A stretch of 64,000 nucleotides of DNA from contig CM038229.1 in the NCBI GenBank assembly GCA_021442155.1, positions 95,135,771 to 95,199,770 on the forward strand, written 5' to 3'. Position numbers and translations under genes: made by a program. The stretch's first letter is position 1. Each line of letters opens with the position of its first letter. Source of the stretch: Cymbidium sinense. Its lineage: Eukaryota; Streptophyta; Magnoliopsida; Asparagales; Orchidaceae. Under the pieces are notes generated by a model. The model saw only the letters and a program-made list of their open reading frames with translations, was not told the DNA's origin and did not search any database. This document shows, piece by piece, positions 42,057 to 53,937 of this stretch.

Positions 42057-45000
42057 CTTGGTATGAAAATGTTCAGGAGAAGTCTTTATGATTCATCATC
42101 TGGAGCCTAACGAGAGGCTATTTGGTGGAGATTGGCATACATGATCCTTGTGGAGATGTTGATATCAAAGATAGGATTGAGCGACCGACTATGAAGATAT
42201 GATTTTACCAAAGTTTCTTCCTCTTCCCTACTTTCGATTGTATTTGATTCCTTTGCTTTTGAGGATTATGCGGGTGGCTATCCTTAAGGCAAGTGCGGGG
42301 GCTACAATATTTTGGATAGTATAGTAGCGTTAGTTCTAGATATTATGATGTCTTACAGCTTCTAACAACATTGAGCGACGATAGTCTAGAATCTTGAGCC
42401 CGTTCTATAGGGTTCACTAAACACCTTGATTCATCTATTGGCGGGATTCCTATTCTTACCCATGGATACGTCACATGGTGGGTATATTTTATGCTCACAA
42501 AGATACTTTATGGACTAGCATTTATGAGATAATATATGTATCTTTATTTGACTTTGGGGTATGCCTTCTTCTTGGGCTCATGGAGTAGTGGAGTTCGGGA
42601 TCCTAGTAGTAACACTTGTTGGATTGGCCCGAGGAGTTGACAATTACTATTTTGGACTTACAGGTTATGTCTAGTTTTTGTATTTGGTTGCTACAGTGTG
42701 TTCCACGATGGGGAGTTATTTCATAAACCTTGAGATGAGTGATCGATGAGATAGGCTAGCTATGCCTTCTATTTTATTGCTCTTACGGACTAATATCACG
42801 GACCTTCAAGCATCGAGGCGTTCTAGATAATCACGAGTTACTACTTGTGAATACATAGATTTAGAGCTTCTTGCGGATTATGCTCTATCGAGGAGTGCAT
42901 GACCCTTTTTTATTGGGTGTGGTCGACGTAGTTGCTTATCCGAGGAGAGCTGGCTATTTTATTAGCAGATCGACTTCTAGCTACGATTGGCGAGGATCTC
43001 TTTTTCAAAGTGACATGGATCTAAATTTTATGCTTCCTATTAGAGGGCTTAGTTGCAGGCTTTATTAGCGAGATCTCTCGAGGTGGCGAGTTTCTCTTGC
43101 CCAGATAGCCAGACTTTATAGGATATTATGGTGATTTGGGGTGTAGGTTCTCACAGATGTGATTCTACCTTGGCGGTACTTATATGTTTGGGTTCATCTC
43201 CACATACGGTGTCTTTGCTTAGTATCCAACATTCTTTTAGAGTGGATATCAGGTCTTATTATATCGAGTATCCTCTACTTTGGAGATGAGAGGATTCACA
43301 TGCTCTTCTTTGCTCCTGGTGAGATTGATTTTGTTGGTTCACCCGGCTAGATATACTGGCTTATCCTCACTTGATAGGGATTGATCTTGTTGATCTTGAT
43401 GAGAATGATGAGATATTCCTTACTTCATGGTGGATATTGAGAGAGTACCTTTTGGTATAAATCCGGGATGTTTATGTTATCGATTTGGGCGTTAGTTGTT
43501 ATAAAGGGCTATTAGCCTAAACAAATTGCATGATAATTTGGTTTCTTCTAGTTGACTCATGATGGTAATCCATTCATCCACGGTGTAGTGGACTTGGGAG
43601 GATGCGATTCCCCTTGAGGCACGTTACTTTCTTTGCTATTTGGCTAAATTCAGGCTTGTGCGGTGCTCATTTTTTGATAGCACCCCCCTCCCCTGGTGCG
43701 GGGGTTATTCTTATCTCACCTAGGTATGATTATCTTTTGGCCTTTTTTTTGGAGCGTGGTTCCGAAGATATGAAGCAGATGATGAGGTTTTGGCATTCCT
43801 CAAGATCAGTGGACCCATCGTTGGTTACCATTAGTAGGATTATAACATTAAAGGTATAATCACTATTCTCTTCTCTTTCAATATTTTTGTCCTCTCTCTC
43901 TCTTTTTTTTCAAAATATGCTGTATGTCGATACTCTAATTTGATTCTTGACAAATGCACCGGTTGACGAGGGTTAGGGTTGAGGATACCACTTCATTGGC
44001 GAGTTAGAGCTAGGGATTACGCTCATAACTACCGATATTTCTTCACCGTAGACGTAGGTGTAGTCAACCTACTGCGGGCCGATTATTCCATGAGTTTGGC
44101 CCCACGAATTTATGACTTCTAATGAAGTACCTGGTGTCAGCGATCGGAGGTGTTATTGAGGACTCGAGTTGGGCTATCACCATACCAACCACTTTTGATT
44201 TTATTACCCCTTATGTGAGCCACCTTTCTTTATAGAGCCGACTCACCCATTGCCTTGGGGGCTTACGAGGTGAGGGAACTCATACCTAGTGAGGCCTCTA
44301 TTAAGCTACACATAGTCTGAGCATATCGATAGTGAGGGTCCTTGAGGATTATATACACAATACACCACTTTAGGACGGTGTTCTGTTTCTCCCCTTTCTT
44401 TATTCTTTGCACCTCTTTATATTTCGCTTTATCTTTGATTATTTTCATTTGTTCCTTGTAGTGTTTGATGTAGGTTATGAGTGAGATCTATCACCATCCC
44501 TATAGGCCAAATCTACATGATAGGGGCATGCAGATTGAGACTTGGTATTTTGAGGGCGTGATTCTCGACTTACTTTGGACTCTCCGAGTCACTACGACTT
44601 CATCTTGAGAACACCATTATGGACCTTTTAGCTCATATACTTCCTATCAGACTCTTTATAGAGACATAGAGTTCTTAATCCACCGGATGAGATCGCCGGT
44701 ATTATTCTCTCTACCACCATCTTGATAGAGCTTGAGGAGTCGCTTTGTAGGGAGACTATTGACCTAGTGCATGATGCGTTTGAGGAGAGTCGAGTCTATG
44801 TCATGATCGTCGAGTTTGATATATGCTTCAGTTAGACAGATTATTTGCGAGGATGTCAAGTTGAGCATGAGAAGAGCTGGGCGAGCAACAACATTATCCA
44901 CGTCACGGCTATGGTAGATGTTGAGGATGCTTTGATTAGAGCTACTTATGCTTTACATTGGTTGGCGTTAGCCTATCTTTAATAGCTTATTTAGCCAGAC
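42057..45000 (+). pseudogene. Antisense ORF remnants inside the LTR element
   Basis: Plus-strand frames with some protein-like pieces. At 42660-42830 there are VMSSFCIWLLQCVPRWGV and AMPSILLLLRTNITDLQA. At 43159-43220 there is WRYLYVWVHLHIRCLCL. Near 44690-44970 there is a charged segment (LIELEESLCRETIDLVHDAF) that could be a helical C-terminus. The order aromatic segment, P-x-I-L-x-x-x-x, then L-x-V-W-x-x-x-H resembles DUF7745-type proteins found in plant retroelements. The match is weak. The strand is opposite to integrase. No continuous frame survives. Confidence 0.3.
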
Positions 45001-46860
45001 TTGCTGATCTAGGCCCCATGATGTACTTTTTTTTATCATCATGTATCATCTTGTTTTATTAGTGGACATTAGCATTCCTCTATTACTTTTGTACTTTTTT
45101 TTGCTTTTGGGGATTTGATGAGAAGATCAACTTTGATTTGTACTATGGGCTTGATTTGTATGCTTTATGCTTTGAGTTTAATTTGTGCTCTCTATGAAAC
45201 TTGGATCATTTTCGATTGTAATAACTTATGAAATTTTGATAGGATTTGTCATTAGTATGATGCCTTATTTAGAACATGCTAAGTACGAGATTGATTGATT
45301 TGTGAGAATTGACTTATTGGATATAAGAGTTCTTATACCATCGCCTTTATGCTTCAATGGTTTTGAAGCTCTCTTTCTTTTATGTCCTTATAGATTTGAG
45401 TTTCCTCTCACCCAGCTTTGTGCTTGGTTGGGTTTGATGGATGAATTGATTTATTTTGATGAATGACTCCGGGAGTGGTTTATCCGTGCTTGATGGTTGA
45501 AATTTTTTTCACTAGATTTAAAACTTACTTGATGAAGGATCGACTAATTTATCCATATTGACTTATTAGGAAGTGTATGCGTTGTGAATCCGTGGTTCTT
45601 TGCTTTAACATATTCATTGAAGGGTACATATAGATGACCCAGCCTTCCGACTATATAGGGTCAATTTTGAGTTATCGTAGCAATGTGTCCTTTAACTGAA
45701 TAACTATGAAATTCCTTTAGTTGACCATCGACTTTGTATGAACTATGGAATTGCTTCCTCGGTCTGCTTTACTTTGATGGACTTGATGAGGAGATTGGCT
45801 TTGATATGTTCATTGATCTTGATTAGATCATTTAAGAATAAAGTTGAGATATCACCTTGTGGGCAATATATAGATTGATTTGAGGTAGCTCTAAATTGAG
45901 AGTTTTCTCAGTTATCTTGGCCCATCGATCAAGTAGAAAGATCTCTTGGATCTTCGGTTACTTGTAATCACTAAGGCGGATCCGATTTGAGATTGAACAA
46001 TTATCATCTTTGGATGACAGAGGCTCTTTCACAACATTTTCTTACGGCTTGTTGAGTGAGGAGAGCGTCGACAACTTCGACCATATTTGAGCTTGTTGAG
46101 TTTGACCTTTACCAGTGTTCAAATAAAGGCAGTAGTGGGTTGGTGGTTTTGTCATCGACTTACATGTGAGCCCTTTCAATGGCCTTTTCTTGCGGCTTAT
46201 TGAGTGAAGAGAGTCACAATTTGACCATTTATGTGCTTGTTGAGTTCAACCTTTAGAACTCATTCGTGTCCTAGACTTGAGGATGTAGAAGTTGATGTTT
46301 CTCCAACTTAATTGATTGAAGCTTAAATTGAGAGTTCCTCGACTTGATCTCCAAAATTTGGCAAATCTAGGAGATAAATTTCTTAACATTTAGGGTTGTC
46401 TTTTCATGCATAGTAATAGATTCTTTTGTTCTTGTAATAACCGCAACTTAACAATAATAATTAGGGATGTATTGAGATTTTGGCATAAAGTTTGATGTCA
46501 ACCTAAACCGAATATATTTGAAGATCTCATCTTATATACGTCTACTCAAATAAATTTAACATAAACTAAAATGCCCTCTATCTTGCATGGGAAGTTCTAA
46601 AGCACTTTTAAAAGAACCTTTAAGATGAAAAATATGCAAATACACTAATATTTGAATTGATATGCTCTTAAGAGGGTTTTAACATGTAATATTGATTTCA
46701 TCTATATATAGAAATCTAAAATGTTCCCTATCTAAAAGGAGAATTTTCACAATTTTTTTTTCATCCGGGTATGTTTATTTAGGGATCTCGACATGAAAGC
46801 GATGTCGACTAAATAGATATACTAAAAAAAATGTCCCTGTCTTGCAAGGGGATTTCTAAT
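45001..46860. other. Non-coding interior of the LTR element
   Basis: Long T-rich plus strand without domain similarity. Phrases recur with spacing of about 100-180 bp (for example TTCTTACGGCTTGTTGAGTG near 46040 and TTCTTGCGGCTTATTGAGTG near 46185). This shows a local duplication with the shared phrase GTTGAGTNNGACC. Confidence 0.45.
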
Positions 46861-46869
46861 GTATCTCGA

Positions 46870-47750
46870 GAATATATTTGTCATGTATAATATTATTTTT
46901 AGGTAATGACCATTGATTGGTGACATTGGTCTTTCACCTTTTAAGTCAATGAGTTGATAGACCCCTTTTGATACATTTTCTCAATGATAAAAGGGCCCTC
47001 CTAATTAGGCTCAAATTTGCCACCAAATTTTTGATTATGAATAATTGATCTTTTAAGACCAAGACTAATTCCCCTTTTAAAATGTTTGAGGTCGCATTGT
47101 ATGATCGAATGCTTTGGATATTCTCGCCGGTAAACTTATAAATTTTGTTGAACTTAGAGCCTAACTTTATCAAGCACGCGTCATGCTCTTCCATTTGAAG
47201 ATGATCATTTTCATCTTGAGTGAGATTGTGTTGAATGACTACTCAGTGAAGTAATTCAACTTCAAGTAGCACGACGACTTTAGCCAAATACTTTAGCATA
47301 AGGAGTGAATTTTGTGGGAGTTCGGTCTAGATGTATCTGTTTCATTTCTAAAGGAATTTCACTTCAAAATTTTGGCCTCCAAATTTGCTTACCTCTTTGT
47401 GGGATCTTTTGATGGTGGATTCTTGGACCTATGGTCCAAATGTCACACCTCGATACTCACCGTCGGGACTTGAATTAGTAGACATCTTGCAGGTTATAAG
47501 AGGATGCCTCCTTAGTAACTCTAGCCTCCCGATGTGACTTTGATATTTTTATTTCATCAATCATTTCTCTTTAGCAACTTTGAGGACCCGATTCACTCTT
47601 GCATATAGTTTCAAATTTCCACACTAGAGAAGTTAAAATCGACATTATCGGTCCGAATGATTGTTTGATTTGACTAGTAGAACTATTTCGCTTTGCCCAT
47701 CATTAAGCCAAATCTATTATGGGTTGGAGCACTCGCTTCTAGTTTCACAT
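46870..47750 (-). pseudogene. Ty3/gypsy integrase remnant
   Basis: On the minus strand, moving down: IIRTDNVDFNF at about 47675-47640 carries the second catalytic aspartate region (T-D-N). RTPTKFTPYAKVFG at about 47325-47285 is followed after a shift by VVVLLEVELL (47280-47250), which matches the Y-R-T..T..T-P-Y..V-Y-G..A-V-L-P-x-E block. Then come ENDHLQMEEHDACLIKLGSK, QKFGGKFEPN and GPFIIEKMYQKGVYQLIDL, and finally GERPMSPINGHYLK, the usual integrase C-terminus of Tat-type elements. The integrase normally joins the element DNA to the host genome. There are at least three shifts and stops, and the first aspartate motif is not seen. Confidence 0.75.
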
Positions 47751-48480
47751 TGGTTGTATAATTTTCGCATGAATAATGGTTGTTAATCCCGTAGTTTAGC
47801 ATTTCTTTTTCTCCGTTATCTCGAGTTAGCTTGCTTCTAGATGAAGAAGCTTTTTGTCGCTACTTCTTCTCGAGGACTTCAATCTCCATATTTGTTTTTT
47901 CTTCTTTCTCTGGGACCTTTTGATGGTGGATTTTGAACATATGGTTCAAGTGTCACACCGATGTTTACGGTGCGGTAGAATGATCATGAGTTTTACTACC
48001 GATGGTAGTTTTATAGTGAAACACTTTTTGCTTCTCTAATAATTGGCCTTTGATATCTCTTCTTCATAAGACATTTTTCTTTAACAACCTTGAGGACTCT
48101 ATGTACTCGAGCAAATAGAGTTTCATGTTATTTTTTTCAAAAGGTTGAAACTCACTCTTGTTGAGCCCAAAAAATACCATTTAACATTACAGTAGAGCTA
48201 TTCCTTTTCACCAATCTCAAAATTTTCAAATTTATTGTGGGGTAGAAATACTTACGGTTATAAAGTTGGTTGTATGACTTGTGATTGACGGCAACTCGAG
48301 CTCATAATTTTATATTTATTCTTCTTTGCTTTACTCAATTTTCTCCAGGAGGCTTTAGTATCACACCTTTCTAGTGCAAAGGTTCAAGACAAGGTTGTCG
48401 TATTCACGGTATGGCCGAAAGTTTACGAAAGGTTCTCTTCATGATTTGCCTCAAAATGAATCAATCCTTTAAGTAAAAGG
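47395..48480 (-). repeat. Repeated integrase-flanking segments
   Basis: The phrase CTTTTGATGGTGGATT with a following ATGGTYCAARTGTCACACC occurs at about 47406-47450 and again at 47928-47960. A more diverged relative (GTATCACACC, CAAAGGTTCAAGAC) lies at 48358-48390. Sequences after each (CTTTAGCAACTTTGAGGACCC at about 47570, TTTAACAACCTTGAGGACTC at about 48080) also match. This points to a ~520 bp tandem duplication and possibly a third degenerate unit. Confidence 0.6.
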
Positions 48481-48827
48481 CTCTCTTTTGAGGAACCTCA
48501 TAACAATAGTGGTCATTCCAATTGTCCTCCTCCATTGCAGTTGGTGTATACAATATCAGATGCTTTTGGGTGGTGGATTATTTATATCTGATAAAAAGTC
48601 TACAATATCAAATTGAATAGTAGCTCCAACATCCCGGTATTAATTACGGCGTTAGCTAGATGGATATTGGCTTGACCTGAATGATAAGCTGTTACGAAGA
48701 TCCATCGATATATAGAATAATTAGTCATAAGAATATGATTAATTTAAATTTAATTTATTTGATAATTGATTCTATCATGCTCCACGCTACTATAGCTTAA
48801 ATTGACTAGCCAAAGATGGAAGAGAAT

Positions 48828-48846
48828 CACGTCCCTGGAGTCACTA
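48828..48846 (-). promoter_or_regulatory. Degenerate primer binding site, Arg-tRNA type
   Basis: Minus strand reads AGTGACTCCAGGGACGTG a few bases inside the right LTR. Ogre/Tat elements use TGGCGACTCC followed by a GGGGAC segment, complementary to a tRNA-Arg. Here the match is good apart from small losses. Its position next to the right LTR fixes the element's direction as minus. Confidence 0.55.
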
Positions 48847-48854
48847 GAAATCTA

Positions 48855-51800
48855 TGAGCTCCAAAATTTGCCACCTCTCAACAATATTTAAATTGAAGAG
48901 AGTATAATTTGAACTTTCGGTGTAATTTTTGAAGGTAGATAAATAGTAGATAAGACACTGGAGATTTCATCCTCATTTGGTGAGTACTTTAGATATGGTT
49001 CGGGTTTCCTATGCAAGCCCCATAGTTAATTATCCCTCTCAATAAGTAAGAGAACTTTCGATTAAGGCTAGTCATTAGATCGCTAAATACATAGCGTATA
49101 GTAGCGGCGAGTTTTAGAATTTAGATTATGAAATTCACCATTTTAGCTTAAAGCGATGGTTGGGAGAATGATGATGTGCCCGATCTAGATCCCATAGTTC
49201 CGTCATCCGCCATCGTGGTCCCTAGTCTACTTAGTCGGAGGAGGTGGTCATCGAAGGATCCTTATCGACAACACATGGGTTACGTCAAGAGATCCTAGTA
49301 GACTTGGAGTGGTATTTATCTTGGAGAGATAATATTAAGTCTACCTTAGCAGAGGATGTTTGCCTCAAGTATACTTTATGATTCACAACTCAAATGACTA
49401 TTAAGAAGCATATGGCGTGATCGTAATATAATGGAGCCGGCGCCAAACCACGATCGAGGACTCGGTCAGTAGCGCTTCATCCATGGAGCCTATCGATCAT
49501 GCCACACATTTAGAGGATATGGACCACGTCATTAGACATTGATTGAGAGTGAACATAGCGAACACTTGATTTGACATTATCTTCTTTGTGAGCTAGAGTT
49601 TTCTAATTTGTCACTCAGATAAACAATTACATAAGGTGAATAGATTGGTGGCTTTAAAATTTTAATTATAGAATTTCATTTAAATAGTTTTTTATTGATA
49701 TTTGATTTGAGTTAAATTGATTAATTTGAATATATTTAAGAGCTTTAGATCATCAATTATGTTTATCTATTAATAGAGGATTAGATCTCGTCACATGACA
49801 TAATCAGTTTCTTAGATAGTTCATTAATTTGAAATTTTTATAATAGATTTTTAGGTTTTGTTAACTGACCCAGTCTAAGACTAAACCGCACAACAACGTA
49901 CATCCTCAAACACTTAAATTTAAGCATTCATCATTGTGTTGGGGCCCATGCGGTGTGTATTTAGGAATTTAGATAGTTTTATCTCTGAATTATGAAATAA
50001 ATTTCAGATTTTCATTTAATTCTTAGCGTGCATCCTTTCTAGACATTAAAATTTACACTTAAAATTTTTATGTTAGAAGCATCTGAATGTTTATAACTTA
50101 GTTAATTTCAACTAATTAATGAAATCTTTGATTTTGAAAATTATAATTAGAATAAATTCTTAATTATTGATTGAAGGAAACCCAATAATTTTTTTGTAGA
50201 TTTTTGATTTAGTATTTCATTTTGTTTGCTTGTACAAATATTTTATTGATTTGTATTTTATTTTGAAGCTATAGGTTCGAAGATAATTTAGTTTGCTATT
50301 TTAAAGCGAAGATTTACCCTCAAAGTAACTTTCATTTTTCCCCTTCTTTTTATTCAAACTTTTCTACATTCATTTTTCCTCTCCTTTTTTTTTTTTGAAA
50401 GTAGACCATTCTACCCCTTCTAATTTTTATAAAATAAGGCCAAGAGGGAATCTCCTATTCTATTCCATTTGTTTGAAGGGTTGGGTTGGAGCATTTGAAA
50501 GGGAGTAATTAGAAACTTTAGTAGGCTTTCAACTCTGCTTGGATAAATTTCATAAGTGTTTTTAGTCCCCATTTTTATTTTATTTTTGTATTCGTTGCAT
50601 ATTATTTTCCTTCCTTTTGTTTGAATTTTAATTTGAATTTGAATTTTAGGTTTTATTGTGTGACATTCTTAAGCCAATTCTTTTACTTTCCATTTTTTTC
50701 TAAGTCACAGATTTTGACAAAATTTGACGACATTTCATCTAGGGAGTGACATCTAATGGATGTTGGCTTTTCGATATCGCTCATGGCGTGCGGTGTCATG
50801 ACCAATTTTTCATCTCATCAGCGCCCTCATGAGCACGACGATGCCTCAAACACGCAAAGAAACACAAACATGTATATATATCCACATTTACACATTTCAC
50901 ATGTTATGACTCATTTTTTCTGCGCAAAGATCAACAACAGCGGGGTTGGGTATCTTGAAAACTAAGAGAAGAACCCACCTCATGACGGTGTTCTTCTCAC
51001 GGTTCAAAGAGAAGGGTCGGAAGGGGGGGAAATGAAAGACGATGCCAAAACCTAAAAAAACCCGCCTCATGATGGTGTTCTTCCCGTTTGGTGAAGTGGC
51101 TTTGAAGAGGTAATGCAAGGAGTCGACGTCGAAATCAAAGAAGAACCCACTCATGACGGTGTTCTTCCCTAGTAAAATTGGATTGGTTTTGAGGGAAAGA
51201 TGCAAAATTTTCTATTTTGTTGAAATGAGGGGATGAGTGAAATAGAAGGAGAAGAGGAGGTTTGATTTTGGATTTTAAAATGAAAAATAGAAAATTGATT
51301 TTGGATTGAGAAGAAAAATCGGAGGAATGGTTTGGAGAAGGAAGAAAAAGAACGAAGAAAAAGGGAAAATGATTGGATGGAAGAGAAATTACCATTTTGG
51401 TTTTAGAGGAGAAACTTCTGATTTTGGATTAGCTTACAATGGAAAATGATGAGAGCCGGAGGAGGCTTACAGTTTGGAGAAGGAGCAGAGTCCTGCGTAA
51501 GGAGAGAACTGTTCCTTCAGCGTGGAGGAGGTGTGTTGAACTGATGAGCGAAGGAGGAGGTCTGCATTTGACTTGGAGAAGGGAGGAGTTATGATCATTC
51601 AAAGGGGAAAGCCATGCATCACAGCGTGAACTGGTCGGGTTAGGCAGAACGTGAGCAGGTTTATTAGAGTGGGGGTAAGGGATTTGAGCTTTAAGTTAAG
51701 ATTAAATTGATTTTAAATTGATTTTTTTTGTAATATGAACTTTATGTTGACACAATTAGATAATTAATATATATATATAAGGTTATTTCGATATTTGAAT

Positions 51801-52566
51801 GCAATGACATAGTCCGCTTTAAGTCGAAGGCGTTTTGTTCAAATCGACATCAAATTGAGTCTATTTCATCAAAATGCACATCCACCACTTCGACATTAGA
51901 TGCGGCTCGTCCAATTGAGTGTAAACAATCTTACTTGATAGATTTTAATATTTTTAAGCTAATGACACAATCAATTTTATGAGCGAGGTCCTTTGGTCCG
52001 TGTTGCGGTTTCGACTCTAATATACCGACCGACATATTGATAGCTTGATGGCTTTATTAATTTATTTAGATTATGTAATATTTATATTCTTATCTATTTC
52101 GATGTTCTAAACATGACAAAATTTGTTCATCGGAGGTCATTTCAACCATTTTCGGTGGCGTCCGGTGCATTTTGAGCCCCATTTTGCGCATTTTCATTTT
52201 AAATCATTCAACATTTACTTATTCAAATTAGGCATGTATAGTTCATTTGATAGTTTTCAATATTTCTAAGCTAATGACATGATCAATTTTATGAGCAGGT
52301 CGTTGGACATCGTCGCGACTTCTTATGATATGTATGACACATTGATAGCTCGATCGCTTTGCGTCACTCTTTAGATTATAAAATATTAATATTATGATCA
52401 AATTTGGCGTTCTAAACATGGCGACAAAGTCCGTTCATCGATCGAGGTCATTTCAATCATTTTTGGTGATGTCCGGTGCATTTTGAGGATTTGCGTCTTG
52501 TCACCTCAAGTTTGCGGATTAGATTTGTAGGCGACTTGACTTATGGCACATATATGGAAGTCAACA
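48855..52566 (-). repeat. Right LTR (5' LTR of the minus-strand element)
   Basis: Starts TGAGCTCCAAAATTTGCCAC, matching the left LTR, and is taken to end at GTCAACA near 52566. Its length of 3712 bp is close to the left copy's 3688. It contains TATAAAATA at 50428-50436 on the plus strand, the triplicated ACCCACCTCATGAC phrase, and a purine-rich block at 51235-51400. Minus-strand readings (50897-51205, 51135-51395) are products of these repeats. Confidence 0.8.
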
Positions 52567-52740
52567 CTTTTATTAATATGCTATTAATACTAGATAGATA
52601 GATAGATAAAATTCTAGTTGGAACAACAAAATTATACTTATGATATATATCTAATCAAAATTTATTTGGGATGAATCTCAAGCTCATAGTTTAATATATA
52701 TCTAATCAAAATTACACTATGATATATATTATAATAAAAA
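52567..52740. repeat. Short AT-rich junction with (TAGA)n and a local repeat
   Basis: TAGATAGATAGATAGATA lies at about 52593-52608. ATATATCTAATCAAAATT appears at about 52643 and 52696, a direct duplication of ~50 bp. Confidence 0.7.
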
Positions 52741-53570
52741 TGATAAATAATAAGACACTAAAAATTCTACTAGACGAATCTTGATGTCAAAAGTAAGTTG
52801 ATTCTCGGTTGAACTAGTGAGATCAAGCACTTAAAATACCATTGAAACTTTGGGATATCGTTAAATCTATAAATAGCTTTTAAACATGGTGTGTTTATAG
52901 TCAAATCGGCGTCTTGATGAGCCATCTAACAAGCCCAAGATCTTATAATTCGATTTGGTTTGAGCATTCAAATACTTAAAATACACCAAATGATCAAAGG
53001 AATTATTACGAGCCATCCGATGAAGTGGAGTGATTGATTTTGTATGTATTTATAGAGATGCCACTCCTCCAATCTATAAATAGCCTCTTATTTCTCATAT
53101 GAAGGGATCCCAAGCAAGAGAGAGAGAGCTCTGACTTGAAAATCCTATAAGCAATCGTGCCACTGACGGTTGTCAACCAGCCGTCGGCCGCCATATGATC
53201 ATTGCCGTCGTCAATCTCCGTCATCACCATCATGATGACCTTTATCGTCGATCCAGCGATCCCATTGTTCATCATCTTCTACCACTAGCAACTATTACCG
53301 ACGACTATATGGGCGTGTTATCGATTGATTCTCATTGTCACCCTTCTCATGTACAATTTTGTAAGCCATTATTGGGAAATTTTGTACTATGAAACAAATA
53401 CATAGTGGAAGATTCTTATCGGGCTGAGCCACGTGATTTTCCCCTCTTTTCAAGGTTTTTTTCGTAAAATTTGAGTTTTCTTGTTCACTCTTTAAATACC
53501 TATGTGTGTTGGATTTCATAACAAGGCTAAGGAGTAAACTTTCACTCTACCACAACTAGTTTTCTAGTAG
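52741..53570 (+). repeat. 5' LTR of the non-autonomous element
   Basis: Direct copy of 56612-57433. TCTATAAATAGCC at about 53074-53086 is a likely LTR TATA box. The downstream part has AGAGAGAGAGAGCTC and a GC-rich tract with many GTCGTC/CCGTCG phrases. Readings on both strands (53006-53275, 53195-53392, 53295-53519) are not genes. Confidence 0.75.
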
Positions 53571-53930
53571 GCAAGACGGCCTCGTGAGAATTGATTCCCA
53601 TTATTTCATCTTGTATGGTGACCAAGTTTCCCAATAAGATCAAAATCACCATCGAGGTGGAGCATTTTAAGCTTTTAAGGAGGCATGGCGAAAGAGATTC
53701 ATCAAACTTCATTCCTTGATTTGTCAAAATTGGGGCAACTCTTAATCTCGAAGATGCCTATGTTAATATGTTAAGCATTTAATCGATTACCATCCCAAGA
53801 AACAAGTCAAAGTTGGAAGATATTTCAACATTAAGAAGAGATATAGCTTATGATTATGATTTTCCAATCATACTCAAGGAAAAAAAGGCCAAGGTTAAGG
53901 AGCAACTTTGGCTACAACTACAAATGGATG
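53571..53930 (+). other. First interior part of the non-autonomous element
   Basis: In one plus-strand frame 53620-53940 gives fragments such as NKIKITIEVEHFKLLRRHG and EDISTLRRDIAYDYDFPII. These could be old gag sequence, but I cannot match them to a family. Confidence 0.3.
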
Positions 53931-53937
53931 TTTTGAT

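Larger units (their letters stand above)
38369..52566 (-). mobile_element. Large Ty3/gypsy LTR retrotransposon, Tat-lineage-like, decayed
   Basis: Two ~3.7 kb direct repeats (38369-42056 and 48855-52566), both starting TGAGCTC, enclose 6.8 kb. Integrase remnants lie on the minus strand at 46870-47750, and a degenerate primer binding site lies at 48828-48846 next to the right LTR. The element therefore runs on the minus strand, with the right LTR as its 5' LTR. Gag, protease and reverse transcriptase are not readable: only about 1.1 kb remains between the LTR and the integrase. Remnants in the opposite sense lie at 42100-45000, between integrase and 3' LTR, as described for Grande/Retand-type Tat elements. 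The LTRs differ by very many small indels. End positions are approximate, and no target duplication was confirmed. Confidence 0.75.

Noticed and set aside
42052..42070. TTGGTATGAAAATG after the left LTR as a Met-type primer binding site
   Set aside because: It resembles the plus-sense site only in its first seven bases. The integrase strand and the better Arg-type site at 48828-48846 indicate the opposite direction.
43602..43859. GAGVILISP on the plus strand, resembling the RNase H motif of gypsy elements
   Set aside because: The integrase of the same element is on the minus strand, so an RNase H on the plus strand would not fit. No further RNase H residues follow. It was treated as chance within the antisense ORF remnants.
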